From assembly GCA_964624465.1 (NCBI GenBank), contig CAZUZD010000104.1:1-18032 (forward strand): 18,032 nt of DNA, written 5' to 3'. The notes beneath the pieces were generated by a model that worked only from the letters and a program-made list of their open reading frames with translations, had not been told where the DNA came from and did no database searches. The position numbers and the translations under genes are program-made. This document shows, piece after piece, positions 7,069 through 13,138 of the stretch. The stretch comes from CAZUZD01 sp964624465. Lineage in GTDB: Bacteria; Planctomycetota; Planctomycetia; Isosphaerales; Isosphaeraceae. Position 1 is the first letter of the stretch. The number at the start of each line of letters is the position of its first letter.

Positions 7069-7938
7069 ATGCTGCGGGTGCTGCTGACGGTGCCGGGGAC
7101 GGGGCTGGCCGTGCACAGCTTCGGCCTGTTCCTGGGCCTGGCGTGCTTCTCGGCCTTCGGCATGGCCCTCTGGCGCTCGCGCCGGATGAGCCTCGACCCG
7201 GACGTGATCCACGGCCTGGCCGCCTGGCTGTTCCTGGGCGGGATCGTGGGGGCGCGGGTGCTGTTCGTGCTCCAGAACCCGGGGGTGCTGGAGTCGCCGG
7301 CGCAGATCTTCGCGATCTGGCAGGGGGGCATCCTGTTCTACGGCTGCATCCTGGGCGGCCTGGTCGGCTCGCTGATCTACTGGTGGCGGAACCCGTTCCC
7401 GTTCCTGGCCACGGCCGACGCGGTGGCGCCGGCGCTCTGCGTGGGCATCGTGCTGGGTCGGATCGGCTGCTTCCTGAACGGCTGCTGCTTCGGCGAGTGC
7501 ACGAGCGTGCCCTGGGCCGTGCAGTTCCCGGCCGGCACCCACGCCTGGGAGCGGCACGTCGAGGCGGGCTGGATCGGGCCCGGGGCCCTGCTCTCGCTGC
7601 CGGTGCACCCCAAGCAGCTGTACCTCGCCGCCGCCGGCCTGGCGCTGCTGGCCCTGCTGCTGGCCTACGCCCCCCGCCGGCGCCGGGACGGCGAGGTGAT
7701 GACCCTGCTCATGATCGCCTACCCCGTCACCCGGTTCACCACCGAGTTCTTCCGGGGCGACGCCGACGGCCGGTACCTCGCCGGGCTGACGATCTCGCAG
7801 GACATCAGCCTCGCCCTGGTCGCCCTCGGCCTGGTCGTCTGGAAGCTCCTGCCCCGGCACCTGACCGCGCCCGACATCGCCCCCGCCGCGCCGGCCGGAC
7901 CGAGGCATCCGGCCCGGTTGGCGGAACGCGCATCGTGA
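7069..7938 (+). CDS. lgt: Prolipoprotein diacylglyceryl transferase
   Basis: Lgt moves the diacylglyceryl group of phosphatidylglycerol to the lipobox cysteine of prolipoproteins at the inner membrane. The 289-aa protein starts at ATG 7069, ten bases after GGGAGG (7053-7058), and has about seven hydrophobic segments (near residues 14-35, 47-68, 86-105, 112-138, 184-200, 210-224, 243-261). Family motifs are VHSFGLFLGL at the N-terminus, GGILFYGCILGG (86-97), GRIGCFLNGCCFGE (130-143), VHPKQLY (179-185) and RFTTEFFRGD (222-231). Relative to E. coli, the histidine of the HGG motif is Tyr91 and the asparagine of GRxGNF is Cys134; the arginines (131 and 222/229) and Glu143 are kept. The C-terminus after 265 is a loose Ala/Pro-rich tail. 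It stands alone, divergent from the MetE-like operon. Confidence 0.92.
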   Translation: MLRVLLTVPGTGLAVHSFGLFLGLACFSAFGMALWRSRRMSLDPDVIHGLAAWLFLGGIVGARVLFVLQNPGVLESPAQIFAIWQGGILFYGCILGGLVGSLIYWWRNPFPFLATADAVAPALCVGIVLGRIGCFLNGCCFGECTSVPWAVQFPAGTHAWERHVEAGWIGPGALLSLPVHPKQLYLAAAGLALLALLLAYAPRRRRDGEVMTLLMIAYPVTRFTTEFFRGDADGRYLAGLTISQDISLALVALGLVVWKLLPRHLTAPDIAPAAPAGPRHPARLAERAS

Positions 7939-7952
7939 GGTGATCCGGGCCA

Positions 7953-8023
7953 GCCGGCTCCCCCATGCGAGCCGGCCCCGAGACCGCCCGGGGAGGGGCG
8001 GGCCGGGGCCGGGATCGGTCTCG
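7953..8023. terminator. Two hairpins between convergent genes, probable bidirectional terminator
   Basis: A perfect 8-bp stem GCCGGCTC/GAGCCGGC (7953-7960 and 7969-7976, loop 8 nt) is followed by CGAGACCG/CGGTCTCG (7979-7986 and 8016-8023) enclosing a very G-rich stretch. They lie between the ends of lgt (7938) and the minus-strand small gene (8048). No T-run is present. Confidence 0.5.
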
Positions 8024-8047
8024 AGGCGAGGGCATTCGGGCGGGCGC

Positions 8048-8350
8048 TCAGGCGGCGGCCTGCTCGGTGCCGTCGGTGGCCTCGTGCTCGTAGACGGACA
8101 GGTCGGTGCGGCGGAACTCCTCGTGGGTCACCTCGAAGGTGCTCCCGAGGGCCTCCCACAGACCCTCGATGACCTCGTCGACGTCGCCCTCGGGCTCGTC
8201 CCAGATGGCGACGAAGTTGCCTTCGCCACGGTCGAGCAGCTCGATGCCGGACTCGCCGAGGTAGGTCTCGATCTCCGCCTTCTTGGAGGCGTCGGTCGTG
8301 AAGGTCCAGCGGATCATGTCCAGGTGGGGCGTCTCCTGCCCGTCGCTCAT
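8048..8350 (-). CDS. Small acidic protein of unknown function
   Basis: The 100-aa frame begins at ATG 8350, with GGGAG at 8363-8359 eight bases upstream, and ends with TGA at 8050-8048. I do not recognise the family. The protein is strongly acidic and looks folded: an IRWTFTTD beta strand, a helix with ASKKAEIETYLGESG, a second strand GNFVAIWDEP, a helix GDVDEVIEGLWEALG, and a strand or loop FEVTHEEFRRTDLSVYE, consistent with a small alpha/beta sandwich. There is no signal peptide, membrane segment or cysteine, so it should be cytosolic. Reasons to believe it is real: balanced amino-acid composition unlike the Arg/Pro/Gly-rich shadow frames around it, a good ribosome binding site, and a hairpin pair after its stop. 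It is a single gene, convergent with lgt. Confidence 0.75.
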   Translation of the reverse strand: MSDGQETPHLDMIRWTFTTDASKKAEIETYLGESGIELLDRGEGNFVAIWDEPEGDVDEVIEGLWEALGSTFEVTHEEFRRTDLSVYEHEATDGTEQAAA

Positions 8351-8960
8351 CGCTCCCTCTCCCTTCGCTTCGCGTGCTGTGCGTGTCTGGGTGGTGCGAT
8401 CGACTGGACCCCCGGTCGCCCGGCGGGCCTTCGCACCCGTCCCTGAGTTCGACCGGGCCGCAACGCCGGCTTGAGCACCCCGGCGCCTGGCAGTCGCCTC
8501 CCCGGGGCGGATCGTCGCCCTGGGCCGGTTGTAGCGAGAACGCGGCCGGCGGCGCGCGCGACGCGGCGGACCCTGCCGGCCGCGTGGACCCGGGTGAACC
8601 CGCGGGCGGCCGGGGGTGGCGAAGCCCGGAAATCTCCCGGGATCGGGGTGTCGTGCCCACCCCCGTGGCACAGGCGCTGGCTTAGAGTCTTCCACGGGTG
8701 AGGCCCGGCGGCGGCGCCGGGTCGGTCGAGCGGGGGCCGGGAGGGCCGCCGCCACGACCGGGGCGGGCCCTCCGGCGCCCCCACCCCTGGACCGTGAACC
8801 CGGGTCCGGCCCTGTCGCCGACGACCGGCGGGCCCTGCCCCGGCTCGCGTTCCGGATTTCCCCAGGTCCCCCCCGGGACCGGGTCGCGTCGCGATCGACG
8901 GCAAGGAGGTGCCGATCGCCGGGCCCCTGGACTGCCGGACTCCATGAGGAGAGCGCCCCG
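8351..8960. other. Long divergent intergenic region without a gene
   Basis: These 610 nt separate two divergent small genes. Open frames here (for instance 8471-8701 plus) are Arg/Pro/Gly-rich with no ribosome binding site and are rejected. Structure seen: a perfect 10-bp inverted repeat at 8541-8584, a 7-bp one CCCGTGG/CCACGGG at 8662-8698, and a compact hairpin GGTCCC-cccc-GGGACC at 8865-8880, in the possible leader of the 136-aa gene. The only AT-richer spot is CTTAGAGT (8681-8688), which could hold a -10 element but lacks a matching -35. Confidence 0.5.
8541..8584. repeat. Perfect 10-bp inverted repeat
   Basis: CGCGGCCGGC (8541-8550) and GCCGGCCGCG (8575-8584) are exact reverse complements around a 24-nt loop, about 190 nt upstream of the minus-strand small gene and 375 nt upstream of the plus-strand one. 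Role unknown. Confidence 0.45.
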
Positions 8961-9371
8961 ATGAAGCCTGTCACCGCCGTGGATGGACCCGGAATCCTCG
9001 CCACCGCCGCCGACCTGGCCGCGAACTCGCCCCCGACCCCGACCCCGGCCCCGCCCGCCCCGGGCGACCCCACGCCTCCCGCCTGGAACGACGCCCGCGC
9101 CTCGGCCCAGGCCCTGCGCGCTGCGCAGGCCCGTCAGATCAGCGGCCGGCGGCGGCTGATCGACCCGTCGACCTGCGACCGCGAGTACTCCGCCGACGAG
9201 TGGGAGTTCATGCAGGCGATGCAGGAGTACAAGCACCGCAGCGGCCGCAACTTCCCCACCTGGAGCGAGGTCCTGGAGGTTCTCCGCGCCCTCGGCTATG
9301 CCAAGCCGTTCGACTGCGATGACCGCCACCGACCGACGCCCCCGCCCCTGCGCAGCGCCGCCTCGGCCTGA
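8961..9371 (+). CDS. Small planctomycete protein with conserved C-terminal EFMxAMxxYK...FPTWSEVLEVLRxLGY motif
   Basis: The 136-aa protein starts at ATG 8961, where AGGAG (8947-8951) lies nine bases upstream; the frame is open further 5' but has no better start. Residues 25-40 are a Pro/Thr/Ala-rich linker. A basic patch (SGRRRLID) follows, then the recognisable part at about residues 75-110: EYSADEWEFMQAMQEYK, RNFPTWSEVLEVLRALGY, two amphipathic helices joined by a short turn. From memory this block recurs in short unnamed proteins of many planctomycetes; I know of no function. No signal peptide or membrane segment is seen, and two cysteines (DPSTCDREY, PFDCDD) flank the helical block. A 7-bp hairpin (9401-9424) follows. 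It is upstream of, but probably not cotranscribed with, the surface protein. Confidence 0.8.
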   Translation: MKPVTAVDGPGILATAADLAANSPPTPTPAPPAPGDPTPPAWNDARASAQALRAAQARQISGRRRLIDPSTCDREYSADEWEFMQAMQEYKHRSGRNFPTWSEVLEVLRALGYAKPFDCDDRHRPTPPPLRSAASA

Positions 9372-9400
9372 CGCCGGCGTCGCCAGTTCCGGCCGCGACC

Positions 9401-9424
9401 ACCCTGGGGCGAACCATCCAGGGT
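9401..9424 (+). terminator. Hairpin after the 136-aa protein gene
   Basis: ACCCTGG (9401-9407) pairs with CCAGGGT (9418-9424) around a 10-nt loop, 30 nt after the stop codon. There is no clear T-run, so termination is inferred. Confidence 0.35.
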
Positions 9425-9437
9425 CGACCCCGCATGC

Positions 9438-9504
9438 TCAAGAATCTTCATTTCAAGACGCTTGACTCATGGGACTTGACTCAGTCAGGATTCCGTCCAT
9501 CGAT
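9438..9504 (+). promoter_or_regulatory. AT-richer promoter/operator candidate upstream of the surface protein
   Basis: A local AT-rich island holds CTTGACTCA twice, at 9461-9469 and 9475-9483, 14 bp apart; each includes the -35-like hexamer TTGACT. TCAAG occurs at 9438-9442 and 9453-9457 and its complement CTTGA at 9461-9465 and 9475-9479, giving the dyad TCAAG-ACG-CTTGA. A matching -10 is poor (ATCGAT at 9499-9504, 17 nt after the second TTGACT). The repeats may be operator half-sites rather than two promoters. Confidence 0.35.
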
Positions 9505-9610
9505 CATGCACGCAGGCGCGAGCTGGTGGCCTCCCGCAGGTGGCGGGGCCCCGACCCGAGGGTGGTCGCTCGCGCCCCTGACGCCGCGGATCGACTCCGG
9601 AGTCCGCCCG

Positions 9611-12600
9611 ATGCCGCGCTTCCCCCACCGCCTGCGTCCCCGGTCGTCCCGTCCCGCGCTGGAGCCGATGGAGTCGCGCGCCCTGCTCGCCACCGGGCTG
9701 AACCCCGGCGCCCTGATCACGCTCGGCGGGTCGATCGACGCGGCCGGCGAGGCCGATCGCGTGCCGTTGCGGCTGGGCAGCGACCGGCTCCGGCCCTCGG
9801 CCTCGGGACGCTCGCTGCTGACCATCGAGGTCCAGGCGCCCGACGGCAGCACGCTGCGGCCGGGCACCTTCCGGCTGATCGGCCCCGACGGCCGCGCCGT
9901 GGGCGCGCCCCAGCTCGCCACGGCGCGGGGGCAGTCGGCGGTCGTCTGGCTCCGGCCGGGCGACTACACCCTGGAGGTTCGCGGCCGCAACGGCCGCTCG
10001 ACGGGCGCCTACGTGGTGCAGGCCCGCCTCACTGCCGACTTCAACCGCGACCGCAAGGTGGACGGGGCCGACCTGAGCCAGCTCCGCGCCCTGCTGGGCC
10101 GGCCGGGGGCGCTGCTGGCCACGTATGACCTGAACCGCAACGGCGTCATCGGCGCCGGCGACGTGAGCCTGGCGACCGCCAGCGCCGGCGCGGCCAGCCA
10201 GACGATCACGCTCCAGCTCGTCAACGCCACCGGCACGGCGGCCGGCGCGGTGCCGGCGGTCGCCGACAACCAGGTGTATTTCGCCGTCTACGGCAAGGAC
10301 GCCCGGTTCGTCGATCCGGCGCACAACCCGGCCGGCTGGGCCTACTACGACACGACCGGCGCCGGGCACTCGCTCTGGAACGCGGCCACGAAGACCGCGC
10401 TGACGGTGGTGCCCACCTACACGCTGCGCGACGCCCCCCAGGGGGTCGAGATGCCGAACTCGACGGCCATCCAGTCGGGCCAGATCTACTTCGGCCTGGG
10501 CGCCCCGCCGGTGCTGCCGGTCAACGTCGGCCTGACCCAGAGCGGCCTGGCCGTGACCAGCGGCGGCACCGGCTACGCGCAGGACACGACCACGGTGAGC
10601 CTCAGCGGCGGCACGGTCGCGACCGCCACCCTCGGCACCGGCGTCGTCGCGGCGCTCAACGTGACGGCCGCCGGCTCGGGCTACGCCCGGATGACGACCG
10701 TGCGCTTCACCGGCGGCGGTGGCACGGGTGCGGCCGCCACGGCCACGGTCGACGCCAATGGCCAGGTCACCGCGCTGACCATCACGAACCCGGGCAAGGG
10801 GTACACGACGGCGCCGACCGTCACGATCGCCGGCGCCGGCACCGGCGCCACGGGCACGGTGGCGATCACCGCCGCTGGCCAGATCACCAACCTCAAGGTC
10901 GCCCAGAAGGGGACCGGCTACACCCAGGGCCCGAGGGTCACGTTCACCGGCGGCGGCTCTGGCACGGGCGCGTCGGCCGAGGCGGTGGTCGTCGGCGGCA
11001 AGGTCACGGGGCTGCTCATCACCAACCCCGGCCAGGGGTACAGCTCACCGCCGACGGTCGCGTTCGTCGGCGGCGGCGGCACGGGCGCCACGGCCACCGC
11101 GCGGCTGACCTACGGCGTCGGGCCGATCACGGTCAACGCCGGTGGCTCGGGGTACACCTCGGCCCCGACGGTGCAGCTCGTCGGCGGCGGCGGCACGGGC
11201 GCCACGGCCAGGGTCGTGATGAACGGCGCGACGGTCCAGTCGGTGATCGTGACCAACCCCGGCTCCGGCTACCTGTCTCCGCCCACGCTCCTGTTCAGCG
11301 GCGGGGTCAACGGCGAGGTGGACGCCACGGTCAGCGGCGGCCAGGTGACCGCCTTGACGCTCCGGAACACCGGCTCGGGGTACCTGGCGGCCCCCCGGGT
11401 CACGATCGTCAGCAGCGGCACCGGCGCCGGGGCCACGGCCACCGCCGACGTGCAGATCAGCGGCGTGGCGGCCCCCAGCCCCAGCAACGGCTCCGACCCG
11501 AACACCTGGGTCTACTGGGACTTCGCCGAGTTCACCATGAACGTGCCGGCCGCGACGGGCGTCACGTATGTGAACACCGACGTCTCGCAGGTCGACCAGA
11601 TCGGCATCCCGCACACGCTCCAGGTCGTGCCGGCCGACCCGAAGAACACCGCCGGCGCCGGCATCTTCCCCGCCCGTGACGCGCTGCTCTCGGCCTACCA
11701 GAGCTACCTGACGGCGCAGAACCAGCCGCTGTTCCGCAACCTGCTGGCCGCCTCCCCCTCGGGCCTGAGCGGCCCGCTGCGGATCATGGCCCCGTCGAAC
11801 TACGTGCTGCTGAACCAGGCGGACCCGCTGGGCAGCTACTTCAAGTCGACGATCAACGCCGTCTTCGCCCCCGGCTACAGCGTCACCCTCCAGGTGCCCG
11901 AGCTGGCCCCCGCGCAGTTCGGCGCCGCGACCGCCAGCCTCAGTGGCCAGGGCGGGGTCGCCGCCGTGACGGTCACCAACCCCGGCGCCGCGTACCTGTA
12001 TCCGCCCGAGGTCCAGTTCACCGGCGGCGGCGGCACCGGCGCCACGGCCCGCGCCACGATCAACGCCCAGGGCCAGATCTCCGGCGTCACGATCGTGAAC
12101 CCGGGCAGCGGCTACACCAGCGCCCCGCAGGTGCAGTTCACGCTGAACTACCCCAGCGCCCCCACCAAGGTCGCGACCGCCACGGCGAGCCTCGACACCC
12201 AGGGCCGGGTCAAGGCGATCGCCGTGACCCAGTCGGGCCTCGGTTACCCGTTCCCGCCCAATGTCATCCTCACCGGCGGCGGGGGCTCGGGGGCGGCCGG
12301 CGTGGCCCAGCTCGACGCCACCGGCCGGGTCACCGGCGTGCTGCTGACCGACCCCGGATCCGGCTACACCTCGGCGCCCGCCGTCGAGTTCACCCAGGGC
12401 GCGGCGTTCACCTTCAAGGGGACCGTCACCACCACGACCCAGAACGGTGCGACCTACACGGTGCTGCGGTTCGTCGGCCAGGACGGCAGCCAGAAGGACC
12501 GGGTCTTCGACGTGTACTCCCCGTACAACCCGCTGATCCAGTGGGCCCCCGGCCAGCCCGTGCCCGACTGGCGGGCCACCTGGCAGGTCTTTGCCAACTC

Positions 12601-12928
12601 GTGGGTCTTCGCCGACAGCGCTGATCGGTTCCCGACCGACGAGGGGGCGCAGAAGATCCTGGGCAACATCGAGAACCAGGTCGTCGCGGCCATGAACCGG
12701 GGCGTGGCCCTGAAGCCGTACCGGACCTGGACCGACCCGACGACGTACTACCCCACCGGCACGGCGGCGAACTGGTACGCCGCGTTCCTGCACCAGCCGA
12801 CGGTCTCGATCGGCGGCCTGGCGTACGGGTTCGCGTACGACGACCAGGGGAACAACAGCACCGACCTGTCGTCGACCCACCCCACCCGCCTGACCGTGAC
12901 GATCGGCTGGCGGCGACCGCTGGCCTGA
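9611..12928 (+). CDS. Large surface or secreted protein: dockerin-like module plus GH64 beta-1,3-glucanase-like domain interrupted by two G-S-G-Y repeat arrays
   Basis: The 1105-aa protein is started at ATG 9611 because GGAG (9599-9602) lies eight bases upstream; the frame is open from 9434 but without a ribosome binding site. Residues 16-27 are ALEPMESRALLA, the N-terminal motif of large planctomycete surface proteins. A dockerin-like calcium-binding pair follows: DFNRDRKVDGAD (143-154) and DLNRNGVIGAGD (173-184). From 197 on, the non-repeat segments resemble glycoside hydrolase family 64: TITLQLVN and SGQIYFGLG (289-297), then SDPNTWVYWDFAEFT with Glu640 and QVD with Asp662, then FTFKGTV (933), MNRGVALKPY (1028) and YGFAYDDQG (1072-1080). 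Repeat arrays occupy about 307-627 and 763-932. Cleavage of beta-1,3-glucan outside the cell is inferred. No classical signal peptide is visible. Confidence 0.82.
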   Translation: MPRFPHRLRPRSSRPALEPMESRALLATGLNPGALITLGGSIDAAGEADRVPLRLGSDRLRPSASGRSLLTIEVQAPDGSTLRPGTFRLIGPDGRAVGAPQLATARGQSAVVWLRPGDYTLEVRGRNGRSTGAYVVQARLTADFNRDRKVDGADLSQLRALLGRPGALLATYDLNRNGVIGAGDVSLATASAGAASQTITLQLVNATGTAAGAVPAVADNQVYFAVYGKDARFVDPAHNPAGWAYYDTTGAGHSLWNAATKTALTVVPTYTLRDAPQGVEMPNSTAIQSGQIYFGLGAPPVLPVNVGLTQSGLAVTSGGTGYAQDTTTVSLSGGTVATATLGTGVVAALNVTAAGSGYARMTTVRFTGGGGTGAAATATVDANGQVTALTITNPGKGYTTAPTVTIAGAGTGATGTVAITAAGQITNLKVAQKGTGYTQGPRVTFTGGGSGTGASAEAVVVGGKVTGLLITNPGQGYSSPPTVAFVGGGGTGATATARLTYGVGPITVNAGGSGYTSAPTVQLVGGGGTGATARVVMNGATVQSVIVTNPGSGYLSPPTLLFSGGVNGEVDATVSGGQVTALTLRNTGSGYLAAPRVTIVSSGTGAGATATADVQISGVAAPSPSNGSDPNTWVYWDFAEFTMNVPAATGVTYVNTDVSQVDQIGIPHTLQVVPADPKNTAGAGIFPARDALLSAYQSYLTAQNQPLFRNLLAASPSGLSGPLRIMAPSNYVLLNQADPLGSYFKSTINAVFAPGYSVTLQVPELAPAQFGAATASLSGQGGVAAVTVTNPGAAYLYPPEVQFTGGGGTGATARATINAQGQISGVTIVNPGSGYTSAPQVQFTLNYPSAPTKVATATASLDTQGRVKAIAVTQSGLGYPFPPNVILTGGGGSGAAGVAQLDATGRVTGVLLTDPGSGYTSAPAVEFTQGAAFTFKGTVTTTTQNGATYTVLRFVGQDGSQKDRVFDVYSPYNPLIQWAPGQPVPDWRATWQVFANSWVFADSADRFPTDEGAQKILGNIENQVVAAMNRGVALKPYRTWTDPTTYYPTGTAANWYAAFLHQPTVSIGGLAYGFAYDDQGNNSTDLSSTHPTRLTVTIGWRRPLA
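10529..11491 (+). repeat. First in-frame G-S-G-Y repeat array (8 units, residues 307-627)
   Basis: Eight units of about 38-40 codons follow the pattern VTNPGSGYTSAPTV, then F-x-GGGGTGATA, then a variable strand ending before the next (I/V)TN. The GY-type cores are GGTGYAQD, GSGYARMT, GKGYTTAP, GTGYTQGP, GQGYSSPP, GSGYTSAP, GSGYLSPP and GSGYLAAP. Two stretches of 33 identical bases lie at 11064-11096 and 11178-11210, exactly 114 nt (38 codons) apart, showing DNA-level duplication or gene conversion. Confidence 0.9.
11897..12406 (+). repeat. Second in-frame G-S-G-Y repeat array (about 4 units, residues 763-932)
   Basis: Four further units of the same family, with cores GAAYLYPP, GSGYTSAP, GLGYPFPP and GSGYTSAP; the last is cut short where the GH64-like sequence resumes at FTFKGTV. 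A linker PELAPAQFGAATASLSGQ precedes the first unit. Confidence 0.88.
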
Positions 12929-12950
12929 GCCGCCGGTCTCCGATTCGACG

Positions 12951-12987
12951 ACGCGCCGCGGCCGCCACTGTGGGGGTCGCGGCGCGT
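12951..12987 (+). terminator. Strong hairpin after the surface protein gene
   Basis: A perfect 10-bp stem, ACGCGCCGCG (12951-12960) with CGCGGCGCGT (12978-12987), loop 17 nt, ends 59 nt after the stop codon. Its last base is also the first T of the TTGACA box of the next promoter. No T-run follows apart from TT. Confidence 0.6.
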
Positions 12988-13016
12988 TGACAAATCGGGC
13001 CCGGACCGCCTATCGT
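12987..13016 (+). promoter_or_regulatory. Sigma-70-type promoter of gltX
   Basis: A perfect -35 box TTGACA (12987-12992) is followed, after 18 nt, by a -10-like TATCGT (13011-13016). Transcription would begin near 13023, leaving a leader of about 115 nt before the gltX start. It is the clearest promoter in the window. Confidence 0.6.
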
Positions 13017-13138
13017 CGTGGACCGTTCTCCCGATCGGGGCGCGGTTTCGGTCCGGGGACCCCCCAGGTTCGGACCGCCCGCCCGGCCCGCCCTGGACCG
13101 GCGGCCCCCCGACGCGTCCCCAGCCCCCGACGAGCCCC

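Noticed and set aside
8664..8682. TGGCACAGGCGCTGGC as a sigma-54 promoter.
   Set aside because: The GC of the -12 element is one base out of register with the -24 GG, and neither neighbouring gene suggests sigma-54 control.
8471..8701. 76-codon open frame in the long intergenic region.
   Set aside because: Arg/Pro/Ala-dominated composition, no ribosome binding site, no recognisable pattern.
9434..9610. Start of the surface protein at ATG 9434.
   Set aside because: No ribosome binding site; the region carries the promoter-like repeats, and ATG 9611 has GGAG at eight bases.
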